From: Treponema sp.
Lineage (GTDB): Bacteria > Spirochaetota > Spirochaetia > Treponematales > Treponemataceae
Direction of reading: 5' to 3'
Assembly: GCA_024402655.1 (NCBI GenBank)
Contig: JAKSTH010000009.1
Span: forward strand, 1 to 41,136
Length of the DNA stretch: 41,136 nt
In this document: in pieces, positions 16,867 to 25,664 of the stretch
Position numbering within the stretch: position 1 is the stretch's first letter
Layout: each line of letters begins with the position of its first letter
Notes under the pieces: model-generated
The model's database searches: none
What the model was told of the DNA's origin: nothing
Seen by the model: only the letters and a program-made list of their open reading frames with translations
Program-made: the position numbers and the translations under genes

Positions 16867-17544
16867 TCAGTTTAATCTGAATATAACTTCGCGACCTAGT
16901 GAAATAAAGAAGGCAATAGCCTGAGAAATCAAACTAAAGAAGAGAAGCATAATAAAAATAAATACGAGCATTGCGAACAATGTAAGAATTGTAAAAAGCA
17001 ATGTTTTACCAAAACTGTACTGGTTAATCATCATCATGGCCATGAAAATAAGTACACCGCACCAAATCATAGAAACTATATCTGCAACATCGTAGAACGC
17101 AATTTCTTCAATTGTTACATAGTTACTCATAATGATGATAGGAATCTGAATCAAAATATATGGTGTTAAAGCATATGCTGTACCCATATAAATATCACCT
17201 AAATGTCCTTTTCCGTCGAACAGAGTTGTACAAGCCCAGTTACAAATAACGAAAATTAACAAAGGCAAAAGAATTGAAGCAATTTCCTGAATAATATTAA
17301 CCTTTTCCCAATAAACATCCATAACAAGGAAACTTGTATAACGGAGTTTCCAGATATGTACTATAAGAGTCATAATAACAATGAAGTTAGCCGCAGCGTA
17401 AGAACCTCTTTTTGCATGAATTACATCCCACATACCATCTGCTGGATGAGTAATGATGTAAAGGGAATACTTTAATGTTTTGAAAAAGCGTACATAAGTT
17501 TCTTTTTCAATTAACTTGTGAAGTTTCTTTAATATATAACTCAT
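16867..17544 (-). CDS. Yip1 family (PF04893-type) integral membrane protein
   Basis: 225 residues with about five membrane helices after a ~35-residue cytoplasmic start. The segment NWACTTLFDGKGHLGDIYMGTAYALTPYIL is the hallmark of bacterial Yip1-domain proteins. Its ATG overlaps the stop of the NHL/TPR gene (ATGA), so translation is coupled and the two products may work in stoichiometric amounts. The function of bacterial Yip1 proteins is unknown. Here the constant company of a sugar transporter and two anchored periplasmic proteins suggests a scaffold or assembly role, which is inference. Confidence 0.85.
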   Translation of the reverse strand: MSYILKKLHKLIEKETYVRFFKTLKYSLYIITHPADGMWDVIHAKRGSYAAANFIVIMTLIVHIWKLRYTSFLVMDVYWEKVNIIQEIASILLPLLIFVICNWACTTLFDGKGHLGDIYMGTAYALTPYILIQIPIIIMSNYVTIEEIAFYDVADIVSMIWCGVLIFMAMMMINQYSFGKTLLFTILTLFAMLVFIFIMLLFFSLISQAIAFFISLGREVIFRLN

Positions 17545-19004
17545 AATGAATTAAGCTCCCTAACAAATCGTTTGATATGTTTTACTAAGAATGGAACAAT
17601 AATAGCAACAAGTACAATTGCAAAAATTATACCAATGTGAGCTTCAATCCATTCCTTACGATAATACATATAAGCTTTTGAGTAGTTCTTGTGACTACGC
17701 TTTGTCTTAAAGTATTGCATTGCTTCGCCATATTTATTCTGACGGAGTGCCGATTTTCCAAGTCCAACGTAAGCTAAATCATAGTTTCCATTAATTTCAA
17801 GAACCTGTGACCATTTGTCTGCAGAATCATCGTATTTACCTACAGCAAAGTCTTCTGTTGCTCCATAAATTAAAGAACCAAAGTTTGTTGGTGTGAAAAT
17901 TGTAATTGAGCCGTTTACTGAGTCAAGAACAAAAATATCTTTACCCAAATGGTCTATAGAAGCAGGCTGACGGAAATAACCGTTGATATTACCTTTACCA
18001 CCAAAAGCAAACAAAAGCTGTCCCTGGTTGTTATAGGCAAAAACACGACCGTGTGTTTCATCAAGACACATATAAACGTTATTTTCCAAAACTGTAACAT
18101 CTACAAATTTTGCAGGATCTTTAATACCACCGGCATTACCCCACTGTAAATCACCTACAGGAAGATATTCACCATTTTTAACAAGGATATCGTTTCCTAA
18201 AGCATTTAAGCGGCGTATAGGTTTTGCTTTATCTGAAAGTAAATCCCATTCATCAAAGCTCTTTGTTGTGGCATAAATAAAGCCTTCAGAGTCCATGTAA
18301 CAGTTTGAATATTCTGTTGGAACAAAGTTTTCCATCTGTTCTCGCTGTGCACGAGTAGCAAACTTTTTCCAGAACATCTGCATTGCATTATAAATTACTG
18401 TTGAAGCACCAAAGAATCCTGTAAATGTTCCATCATATTCATATTTCAAGAAACCTTTGTTTACGTTCTTTGAAAGTACATAAGCACGGCCTTTTGAGTC
18501 TGCAACAACTTTCTGAGGAAGGAATTCTTTTCCTTTTTCATAAGTTGGATCATCTGGTTCTGTCAAAGCGTAAATAAAGTTTAAATCATTATCAAGTTTA
18601 AGAACACGACCGTTATTTGTATCTGCAATAAAGATTGTTCTGTCTTTATTAATAAAGATGTCACTTGGACCGTTAAGAGTTTCATCAACCTGACCATTGC
18701 TATTAAAATGATCAATAATTCTTACCAGTTCAAGAGTCTTCTTTTCTGTATATTTCAATTCCAGAATACGATTGTTTCCTGTATCACAAACAAATACAGA
18801 ATCATCTAAACAGAACATATTGGCAGCAGTTTTAAATTTATCGCTTAAACCTAAGTTGTCAGCATAAACAACGCCTGCTACACGATATGCATCTGGAGAT
18901 TTTTCGTATTCACCCCAATAGTCATAAATGTATGTATCATTCTTTGCAAAGGCTGCGGTGCAAAGTGTGAAAATACATGCTAAAGCTAATAATATTTTTT
19001 TCAT
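17541..19004 (-). CDS. NHL beta-propeller + TPR protein with C-terminal membrane anchor
   Basis: 487 residues from the ATG at 19004. I chose this start because GGTGG sits 5 nt upstream; the earlier in-frame GTG at 19013 lies in that ribosome binding site. A cleavable signal peptide (MKKILLALACIFTLCTAAFA) is followed by NHL-type propeller blades such as VFVCDTGNNRILEL, PSDIFINKDRTIFIADTNNGRVLKLD and FRQPASIDHLGKDIFVLDSVNG. Then come one or two TPR-like helix pairs (NYDLAYVGLGKSALRQNKYGEAMQYF) and a final membrane helix (~455-475) with a basic tail. It is therefore a periplasmic sensor or scaffold tethered at its C-terminus. Propeller plus TPR argues for protein or glycan binding rather than catalysis. 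It overlaps the Yip1 gene. Confidence 0.85.
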   Translation of the reverse strand: MKKILLALACIFTLCTAAFAKNDTYIYDYWGEYEKSPDAYRVAGVVYADNLGLSDKFKTAANMFCLDDSVFVCDTGNNRILELKYTEKKTLELVRIIDHFNSNGQVDETLNGPSDIFINKDRTIFIADTNNGRVLKLDNDLNFIYALTEPDDPTYEKGKEFLPQKVVADSKGRAYVLSKNVNKGFLKYEYDGTFTGFFGASTVIYNAMQMFWKKFATRAQREQMENFVPTEYSNCYMDSEGFIYATTKSFDEWDLLSDKAKPIRRLNALGNDILVKNGEYLPVGDLQWGNAGGIKDPAKFVDVTVLENNVYMCLDETHGRVFAYNNQGQLLFAFGGKGNINGYFRQPASIDHLGKDIFVLDSVNGSITIFTPTNFGSLIYGATEDFAVGKYDDSADKWSQVLEINGNYDLAYVGLGKSALRQNKYGEAMQYFKTKRSHKNYSKAYMYYRKEWIEAHIGIIFAIVLVAIIVPFLVKHIKRFVRELNSL

Positions 19005-19015
19005 ACTTACCACCG

Positions 19016-19912
19016 TTAATCCTTGAGACCAGAAGTTGCCATTGTTTCAATAATCTGGCTCTGTGAGAAAATAAAGAAGATGATTGGAACAGACATTGTT
19101 ACAACCATTACCGCATTTGCTTCACCAGTACGGGCAATACCACCTGCCTGAATCTGGTTCAAAGCATAAGCAAGCATTTTTTTACTTTCAGTATAAATGT
19201 ACTGTGTCTGAGGGTTATTCCACAAACCGTTGATTGAGAAAATTGAAATTGTAAGCCATGCTGGTCTTACGTTTGGCATAACAAGATTCCAGAAAATACT
19301 GAATTCTCGTGCACCGTCAATTTTTGCAGCTTCAATCAAAGACATTGGGAAACCTTCCATGAACTGCTTCATAAGGAACAGACCCATAGAACCACCAATA
19401 GCAGGTAAAATCAAAGACCAGTATGTATCAACCATATGAAGTTTACACATAATGATGTAGTTTGGAACACCTGTTACAGCTGGAGTAAACATTAAAGCAA
19501 CAACAGCAACTTTAAAGAACCCTTTTGAACCAGGGAAGTTATATTTTGCAATAACATAAGCTGCCATAGAAGCAATAATTACATGACCAACAGTACCTGT
19601 AATTGTGATAAATAATGTATTCCACAAGTAGCGGGTAAATGGAACCCACTGCTGACTCATTGTTACCATTAAGTCAGAAAAGTTATCTAATGTTGGATTT
19701 CTTGGTAAAACATCTGGAGGCATTTTTAAAGCTTCATCCAAAGGTTTTAAAGAGTTACCAATAATAAAGATTAATGGGAAAATCATCATTGCTGACATAA
19801 TTGCCAGGAAGATGTAAATACCAATATCACCACCAATAGAGCGGTTTGGCTTTCTTCTGAACTTGTAGTGATGAATTACTGGTTCATTTAAGTTTCTATT
19901 TTTATTCTTCAT
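19016..19912 (-). CDS. CUT1 sugar ABC permease, MalG type (first pair)
   Basis: 298 residues, six predicted membrane helices. The EAA loop reads FPMSLIEAAKIDGAREFSIFWNLVMPNVRP, and the C-terminus QSQIIETMATSGLKD is typical of MalG/LplC-type permeases. The upstream proximal loop LKPLDEALKMPPDVLPRNPTLDNF is also family-like. A strong GGAGG precedes the ATG, 16 nt after the MalF-type partner. It belongs with the 312-residue permease and the large fusion binding protein. Confidence 0.95.
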   Translation of the reverse strand: MKNKNRNLNEPVIHHYKFRRKPNRSIGGDIGIYIFLAIMSAMMIFPLIFIIGNSLKPLDEALKMPPDVLPRNPTLDNFSDLMVTMSQQWVPFTRYLWNTLFITITGTVGHVIIASMAAYVIAKYNFPGSKGFFKVAVVALMFTPAVTGVPNYIIMCKLHMVDTYWSLILPAIGGSMGLFLMKQFMEGFPMSLIEAAKIDGAREFSIFWNLVMPNVRPAWLTISIFSINGLWNNPQTQYIYTESKKMLAYALNQIQAGGIARTGEANAVMVVTMSVPIIFFIFSQSQIIETMATSGLKD

Positions 19913-19928
19913 TCTGCTACCTCCTATC

Positions 19929-20867
19929 CTAGTGTCCTACTCTATTAAGGAGTGACTGAATGAGTTTATTACAAAGAATCATTGTAAGGAACAAAACAAC
20001 CGCAATGGCAGAAGCATAACCCATTTCGAAACGAGTATAACCGTAGTCCAAAAGGTGAGTTACGATTGTACGAGCACAATAGTCTGTAGAAGGATATCCT
20101 GCTAAACCACGAGGAATATCACAAACAGTAAATGCACTTGTAATAGACATAACTGCTCCGAACAGCAACATTGGTTTCATGTTAGGAAGTGTAATAAACC
20201 ACAATTCCTGCCATCTGTTCTGAATACCGTCAATATATCCGGCTTCGTACTGAGCTTTATCAATACCTTTAAGACCAGCTACGAATGAAAGGAATCCTGC
20301 ACCCATAGAAGTCCACAAACATACAGGAATAATAATCTTCATTACATACTGTGGGTTTGTTAAGAACAAAATTGGCTGTGTTGTAACACCCAAATGAATC
20401 AAAATGGCATTTGCCCAACCATGAGCATCATCGTTGAAAATCTGTTTAAAGATCATCCAAGATGTACCTGCAATAGATGGTGCATAGAAGAAGAATACAA
20501 CAAGTGTTCTAATCCATTTTGGAAGTTCATTAATAAGCCATGCAATAATGAACGAAAGAATGTATCCAACAGGTCCAATAACAATAGCTACAATAAATGT
20601 ATTTTTTACTGAAGTCTGGAATACATCATCCTGCAAAAACAAGTTAATATAGTTTCTTGCACCAATAAATTCTGGTTTTTCCAAAATATTGAAGTTTGTA
20701 AAACTATAATACATTGAACTAAGTACTGGCAAAACATTGAATGTAATGAACAAAATTGCATAAGGCAAAAGGAACAGGTAACAAACCTTCATTACTTTTG
20801 CTCTATGAACTGTATCATTCACCAGCATTTTTCTTTTATTAAAATATTTAGCTAACTTTTCGCTCAT
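19929..20867 (-). CDS. CUT1 sugar ABC permease, MalF type (first pair)
   Basis: 312 residues with about six helices, starting YLFLLPYAILFITFNVLPVLSSMYYSFTNFN, a standard LplB/YtcP-like opening. The EAA loop reads DKAQYEAGYIDGIQNRWQELWFITLPNMKP (EAG variant). GAGGT lies 7 nt before the ATG, 11 nt after the fusion binding-protein gene. It forms a channel with the following MalG-type permease. Confidence 0.95.
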   Translation of the reverse strand: MSEKLAKYFNKRKMLVNDTVHRAKVMKVCYLFLLPYAILFITFNVLPVLSSMYYSFTNFNILEKPEFIGARNYINLFLQDDVFQTSVKNTFIVAIVIGPVGYILSFIIAWLINELPKWIRTLVVFFFYAPSIAGTSWMIFKQIFNDDAHGWANAILIHLGVTTQPILFLTNPQYVMKIIIPVCLWTSMGAGFLSFVAGLKGIDKAQYEAGYIDGIQNRWQELWFITLPNMKPMLLFGAVMSITSAFTVCDIPRGLAGYPSTDYCARTIVTHLLDYGYTRFEMGYASAIAVVLFLTMILCNKLIQSLLNRVGH

Positions 20868-20878
20868 AATATTTACCT

Positions 20879-23800
20879 CTACTCTTCTACAGGAAGATTG
20901 AATTCCTGTCGCTTTCTAACGATTTCTTCATTGATAAGTCTTGTATAGTCTATGAGAGTTTCACGAGCGTCAGTCTTATCATTAATTACTTTACGAGCAG
21001 CATTTACAACGTGTCTTGGAGTATAGTAGCTTCCAGGAACTTCTGGTACACCAACTGTTTCATCCAAAGATTTTGTAAGAATATCAAGCTGAGCCGATTT
21101 CCATGCAAGCTGTTTCAAAGCTTCTACATTGGCAGTTGCGTAACGAGCTGAAGAACCAAGAACAGCTTCAAGTTCACGACCAAAGCGAACCTGAGTTTCT
21201 GTAGAAGTCCACCATTTTAAGAATGTCCATGAATCCTGGATTCGTGTTTCATTTTTAACAACGCCAGCCCATGTTCTTGCATCTACTCCTTCCATTGAAT
21301 CTGGAAGTTTACCACCGTTGAATGCAAGATTTATTAATTCCTGTTTATTTGAAAGATTAAGGTCATCAAGATCTGTACCTTTCTTAATCATCATAGAACA
21401 AGTTGTTCCGGCAATATTTGAACGGTCAATTGTACCGTCTTCTCTTTCAGTTCCTAAAATATATGTGAAATCCCAAAGACCACGGATTTCTGGAGCAGCA
21501 ACTGTAAGAGTATTGAATGTAGCATAGTTAGCAACACCAATTGGCATTTCACCAGTACGGAAACGGCTGGCAAAGTCATAAATAGTTGGGAAACCATAAT
21601 CATTGTACAAGCCTGTATAAGTCTTAAATGAACTAATACCTTCTTCGCTGTCAATAATTGATTTTGTTCCATTCTTGTTATAAACAGTACCACCTTTCTG
21701 ATAAATCATTGAGTACAATGTTGACATATCTGGTGTAATAATATTTGGATAAGGAACACCAACTGAAAGGTTATTTCCCTGCAATGTAGGAAGGATTTCA
21801 ATTAATTCTTCCCATGTTCTAGGAACTTCTACACCTAACTGCTGGAGAATATCTTTTCTATAGAATAAAAGGTTGAATGTTTCAGTTTCTGGTAAAGCAA
21901 ACAAACCATTATTGTATTGATATGGTAAATATGAACTTTCTTTGAACTGTGTCAAAACTTCATTTAAGTCAGGGAATCGTGCAAGGTTTACGTTGGCATT
22001 ACGCAAAGCATAATCTACAGGATGACTCTGATATGTTGAAATAACGATATCTGGACCATTACCAGCAAGAACCGCATTCAACAAAGAATCAATAACAATT
22101 AATTTTACGTTTACATTAATTCCTGTCTGAGGGCTGAATGTATCATCAATCATATTCTTAAGAATCTGACTCTGATCACGACCTGTTGTAATCCAAACCT
22201 GAATTGTATGTTCGTCATTTGCATCGTAAACGTTACCAAGACTGGCAGAATCTACAAAGAATGATGTTACGAAAGATACAATTTCGTGTCTTGCTTTCTT
22301 AAAGAAATTGCTGTTTGCTTTTTTTATTTTTCTATTTGAACTCTGAATTGCAATGTAGTCAATATCAAGTTTACTTTCAGTCATCTGAAGAATAGAAGCA
22401 CCTAAAGAAGTAACATTATCCTTAAAGTTTGCAAAAGCCTGAGTAATTTTTTCTGGGCGTTTATAGAATTTTTCCAGCTGAATTGCAAGAGTTTCTGCAG
22501 GTGAAATCTGAGTAGATTTCTGTCCTGTAATTTCTGCAAATCTGTCTACAAATGAATATAAAATCTTACTTTCTCTATTCATCTGTTCAACTTCAGCAGG
22601 ATAAATCTTTTCGATTTCATAATCACGATACTGGTCAGGCATTGTACCTGTAAGAACCAGAATTGTACGGTAAACTTCATTCAAACGGAATACACAGTCT
22701 TTAATTTCACTGATTAAAGTTCCGATTTCACCAAGAGTTGCTTCCAGGCGGATTTTATGAGAACCTTTTGTAAGATAGAAATCTAAAGGAGTTCCTTCAT
22801 CATCAGACAAAGTAACAAGATTCCAGTCTGAACTGTATGCAAAACCTACACTCTTTAATGAATCAACAGGGATTTCACCGTCAATATAAACTGAACGGCA
22901 AGAAACAGAACCACGCTGATATAACTGGCGGCCTTTTACAGAAATAGTGTACCATCCGTCTTCAGGAACTTCAAAATCCCATTCAACCCACTGGCCAGAA
23001 TCTTTCCAAGAGTCACCACCGATATAGTTTAATACTGTATTTTTAACGCTGTATGGTTCAGTTGTTGCAGATGAACGGTCATAACGGGCAAACAAAGATG
23101 GGTCAGAACGACGAGTTGCATCTTCCCCCTGAATCTTAAAGAAATAGTCTCCTTTTTCATCTGAAGGTTTTCCTGGCTGTTTAGCAAGATACTGCTCATA
23201 TGTGTCATAAACAGTAACAGGCACAAGAGAAATATTACTGATTGCCATTGGTTCGTTAGTTGATTCCAGAGAAATTGTATTTTCACCGGCTTCAAAATAG
23301 AAACGATATGGATCAACTTCATATCCTAAATCGCTTTTTAACAATACAGTCTGATATTCAAAAAATTCTTTCTGAGAAGGACGAATTGCGTTTCCGCGAT
23401 TATCAAATTTTACTTCTGAACCGTCTTTCCATAAACGATGGAATGCAAGTGCATCAGAACCTTCAAATGGAATTTCACCATTTACATAAAGGATTCTTTC
23501 CATGCTTACATTACGAGATGGTATTGCAATATACTCAACGGCAATATTGTAAAAACCAGATTCAGGAACGGAAACTTTCCAACTTACAAAAGAACGATCT
23601 TCTGTAACCAAAACATCTTTACCCGAGTAATTAGTTTCTGCTCTAACACCTTCTGCACTATCAATATCATAATCCAGAACGTTTACAGAAACTGTTGCCT
23701 GAACATTCTTTGCATTGGAATGTTCTCTTAAATATGTGGCATAATTCTTTACAGTAGAAGAACTATTTACTGTAAGATCTTCACCGGCATACTTTTCTGC

Positions 23801-23905
23801 ATACCCACGATCAGGTAAAAGGCTAGTAATTACGAAAGCTAAAATGATAACTGCAAGAACTATCAATGTGTTTCGTAAGGTCTTGTTTAACTTAAATTTT
23901 ACCAT
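20879..23905 (-). CDS. Membrane-anchored solute-binding protein fused to two carbohydrate-binding-like domains
   Basis: 1008 residues from the ATG at 23905; the frame is open to a GTG at 23923, but that codon lies within the promoter. An uncleaved-looking N-terminal helix (TLIVLAVIILAFVITSLLP) has no lipobox. Two beta-sandwich domains follow (~90-235 and ~255-405). They share the CBM6/CBM35-like pattern WKVSVPESGFYNIAVEY and WDFEVPEDGWYTISVKG, each followed by a VNGE/IDGEIP strand. A helical linker (~420-555) leads to a full CUT1-type binding domain (~565-1008: TIQVWITTGRDQSQ, NGPDIVIS, LFYRKDILQQLGVEVPRTWEEL, WTFLKWWTS). Ordinary binding proteins are ~430-residue free lipoproteins, so the fusion is unusual. 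It is first in the operon, probably with a leaderless mRNA, and is expected to hand a glycan to the first permease pair. Confidence 0.88.
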   Translation of the reverse strand: MVKFKLNKTLRNTLIVLAVIILAFVITSLLPDRGYAEKYAGEDLTVNSSSTVKNYATYLREHSNAKNVQATVSVNVLDYDIDSAEGVRAETNYSGKDVLVTEDRSFVSWKVSVPESGFYNIAVEYIAIPSRNVSMERILYVNGEIPFEGSDALAFHRLWKDGSEVKFDNRGNAIRPSQKEFFEYQTVLLKSDLGYEVDPYRFYFEAGENTISLESTNEPMAISNISLVPVTVYDTYEQYLAKQPGKPSDEKGDYFFKIQGEDATRRSDPSLFARYDRSSATTEPYSVKNTVLNYIGGDSWKDSGQWVEWDFEVPEDGWYTISVKGRQLYQRGSVSCRSVYIDGEIPVDSLKSVGFAYSSDWNLVTLSDDEGTPLDFYLTKGSHKIRLEATLGEIGTLISEIKDCVFRLNEVYRTILVLTGTMPDQYRDYEIEKIYPAEVEQMNRESKILYSFVDRFAEITGQKSTQISPAETLAIQLEKFYKRPEKITQAFANFKDNVTSLGASILQMTESKLDIDYIAIQSSNRKIKKANSNFFKKARHEIVSFVTSFFVDSASLGNVYDANDEHTIQVWITTGRDQSQILKNMIDDTFSPQTGINVNVKLIVIDSLLNAVLAGNGPDIVISTYQSHPVDYALRNANVNLARFPDLNEVLTQFKESSYLPYQYNNGLFALPETETFNLLFYRKDILQQLGVEVPRTWEELIEILPTLQGNNLSVGVPYPNIITPDMSTLYSMIYQKGGTVYNKNGTKSIIDSEEGISSFKTYTGLYNDYGFPTIYDFASRFRTGEMPIGVANYATFNTLTVAAPEIRGLWDFTYILGTEREDGTIDRSNIAGTTCSMMIKKGTDLDDLNLSNKQELINLAFNGGKLPDSMEGVDARTWAGVVKNETRIQDSWTFLKWWTSTETQVRFGRELEAVLGSSARYATANVEALKQLAWKSAQLDILTKSLDETVGVPEVPGSYYTPRHVVNAARKVINDKTDARETLIDYTRLINEEIVRKRQEFNLPVEE

Positions 23906-23913
23906 AATGTATA

Positions 23914-23922
23914 ATTGTAACA
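23914..23922 (-). promoter_or_regulatory. Extended -10 promoter of the sugar-transport block
   Basis: The minus strand reads TGTTACAAT (TG-n-TACAAT). A start 7 nt downstream lands one or two bases before the ATG at 23905. No Shine-Dalgarno and no good -35 are visible; the -35 region overlaps the PspC terminator. Confidence 0.55.
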
Positions 23923-23934
23923 CAGTTTTAAAAT

Positions 23935-23972
23935 AAAAAAATAGGAATTTTGCACAAAATCCCTATTTTTTT
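23935..23972. terminator. Terminator after pspC (symmetric, A-run and T-run on both sides)
   Basis: AAAAAATAGGAATTTT pairs with AAAATCCCTATTTTTT across loop GCAC with one A-C mismatch. Runs of A and T flank the stem, so it could act in either direction. It separates the PadR/PspC operon from the sugar block. Confidence 0.82.
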
Positions 23973-24035
23973 ACAATTTTTTAGTTAATATTTAAATTTT
24001 CGATCAGTTATTTTAAGTAATTTTAATTAATTAAT

Positions 24036-24353
24036 TTAATTAAAATAATTATTAAAATCGCTGTCGGAATGAATTTTACTGTTGTCTGAAGAAGACTTTT
24101 TCTGTTCATTATAACCAGATTCTTCATCCTTCATATTTGCACTTTTCATATTATTAATTTCATAATCAGAAAATTCTGGTGAAGGCATAATCAAAGCTGC
24201 AAGAATATAGATTAAAATTCCTGTTCCAAAACCTAAAACAACAGCAACAATAAAAATTAATCTTACAATTGTAGGATCTACATTAAAATATTCTGCAAGA
24301 CCACCGCAAACACCACAAATTACTTTTCTGTTTGATTTTTCTAATTTTTTCAT
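24036..24353 (-). CDS. PspC domain protein
   Basis: 105 residues. It begins KSNRKVICGVCGGLAEYFNVDPTIVRLIF, the PspC signature, followed by one or two closely spaced membrane helices (IVAVVLGFGTGILIYILAALIMP). The C-terminus is a hydrophilic Ser/Asn/Asp-rich cytoplasmic tail. PspC domains are found in envelope-stress sensors and in small proteins controlled by PadR-type regulators. GAGAGG precedes the ATG. It is the third gene of the padR operon. Confidence 0.93.
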   Translation of the reverse strand: MKKLEKSNRKVICGVCGGLAEYFNVDPTIVRLIFIVAVVLGFGTGILIYILAALIMPSPEFSDYEINNMKSANMKDEESGYNEQKKSSSDNSKIHSDSDFNNYFN

Positions 24354-24377
24354 TATTAATCCTCTCTTTATTATAAC

Positions 24378-25295
24378 CTATTTTGTAAAAATTGAAACAT
24401 CACCCATTCCTACATTTACAGAAAAGTGACTTTCTCTTTTTTCCATTGTGCAGTTTCCAATTCCACTCTTTTTAAAGTCGTTGAATCTAAAACTACCTAA
24501 ACCAACCTGTGCATCATAAGAACAACCTTGTGTTGTCTGTGAAAGATTCAATTTTACAGCTCCCATGCCACAGTCAACATTTGTTTTTCCATGCATTTTT
24601 CCTTCAATTTCAAGGTTTCCCATTCCGCAGCGTAAATCTGTATTAAATCCGTCTAAATCTTTTAGAACAAGACTACCAGCCCCTACTTCAATTATACCTT
24701 TCTGATATTTTAAATTGATATTTTTTGAAATAAGTTTTCCAGCTCCCAAAGCAATGCGAAGTAATTCTACATCAGCATTTTCTGGAATAGAAATTAAAAT
24801 ACGAGGAACAACTCTTGTTTTTCTTTCATGTGCCCAAAAACGAAGGCTTTCCAGTTTTTTAGTGTTCTTTACAGCGAGAGTTCCATTTGAAGTAACTTCA
24901 CATTTTATAGAATCAGCTGTTAAACCTCTTGTTTCAACTTCAAACTTATTTCCAGAAATAAAAGCAACTTCAGCAGCCCCGAAACCAAAATCAATATTTT
25001 TTACAGCTGAAGTTTCAAAAGAAAAATATAAAGCATCATTTTCAGCACTATATTCCCTATTATAAGAAGAGTTTGATTCTTCTTCTTTTTTAGCCTGCTT
25101 TACCAGTGCGTTAGAAAATTTTTCACGAATTTCTTTTGCAACTTCTTCTGGAGAACCTAATTCTTCCATTGTTTTTTCATCATCCCCTGCATCATCAAAA
25201 TAATCTGAATAATACTGAAGAGCTTCATTCTGTTCGTCCAAAGATAAAGACTGTATATTGTTTTTTAATTCCTTAAAGTATTCTTCTCTAGTCAT
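24378..25295 (-). CDS. HAAS (DUF1700) plus DUF4097-type beta-repeat protein
   Basis: The N-terminus (TREEYFKELKNNIQSLSLDEQNEALQYYSDYFDDA...LGSPEEVAKEI) is the HAAS/DUF1700 helical domain found in PadR-controlled membrane-stress operons. The C-terminal ~200 residues form repeating beta-strands with recurring gAGxLxxxN/GMGxV elements (LGAGKL, VGAGSL, CGMGNL, CGMGAV, VGMGDV), a DUF4097-type beta-solenoid. No membrane helix is evident, unlike many DUF1700 proteins. I chose the ATG at 25295 because GGGAG is 9 nt upstream; the ATG at 25304 directly abuts that site. It overlaps the padR stop by a few bases, so translation is coupled. Confidence 0.85.
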   Translation of the reverse strand: MTREEYFKELKNNIQSLSLDEQNEALQYYSDYFDDAGDDEKTMEELGSPEEVAKEIREKFSNALVKQAKKEEESNSSYNREYSAENDALYFSFETSAVKNIDFGFGAAEVAFISGNKFEVETRGLTADSIKCEVTSNGTLAVKNTKKLESLRFWAHERKTRVVPRILISIPENADVELLRIALGAGKLISKNINLKYQKGIIEVGAGSLVLKDLDGFNTDLRCGMGNLEIEGKMHGKTNVDCGMGAVKLNLSQTTQGCSYDAQVGLGSFRFNDFKKSGIGNCTMEKRESHFSVNVGMGDVSIFTK

Positions 25296-25617
25296 CTTTT
25301 TCATCTCCCTTTAAACCTAAAAGTATTCCATCAACACTTTTTTTATATAAAATCCATTCATTTCGGTATTTATCCAGAAGAATCATTCCATTAGAAGTAA
25401 TTTTGTAATATCTTCTGTTTCTTCCCTGAAACTCCATGTCATAAGTTTCCAGGTATCCGTCTTTTTGTAATCTTCTAAGCACCGGATACAAGGTACTTTC
25501 TGAAACATCCATAATAGTTCGGACATCTTGTGTAATTTTGTACCCATAAGTTCCTTCCTGAGAAACTATAGATAGAACTACAGCATCCAGTAAAGCAGAA
25601 CCGGTATTAAAAACCAT
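25288..25617 (-). CDS. PadR family transcriptional regulator
   Basis: 109-residue winged-helix repressor: LLDAVVLSIVSQEGTYGYKITQDVRTIMDVSESTLYPVLRRLQKDGYLET, then the wing FQGRNRRYYKITSNGMILL and a short dimerisation helix, as in subfamily 2 PadR. It heads a PadR > HAAS > PspC operon. A perfect inverted repeat lies between the -35 and -10 boxes upstream, a likely autoregulatory site. The signal that releases it is unknown. Confidence 0.95.
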   Translation of the reverse strand: MVFNTGSALLDAVVLSIVSQEGTYGYKITQDVRTIMDVSESTLYPVLRRLQKDGYLETYDMEFQGRNRRYYKITSNGMILLDKYRNEWILYKKSVDGILLGLKGDEKDD

Positions 25618-25664
25618 TCCAACTCCTCCTTTCTTATAGATTTAATAATATTATTTATATCTGT

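Noticed and set aside
23906-23923. GTG at 23923 as start of the fusion binding protein
   Set aside because: The GTG lies within the predicted extended -10 and has no ribosome binding site; the ATG at 23905 fits the predicted transcript start and the charged-then-hydrophobic N-terminus.
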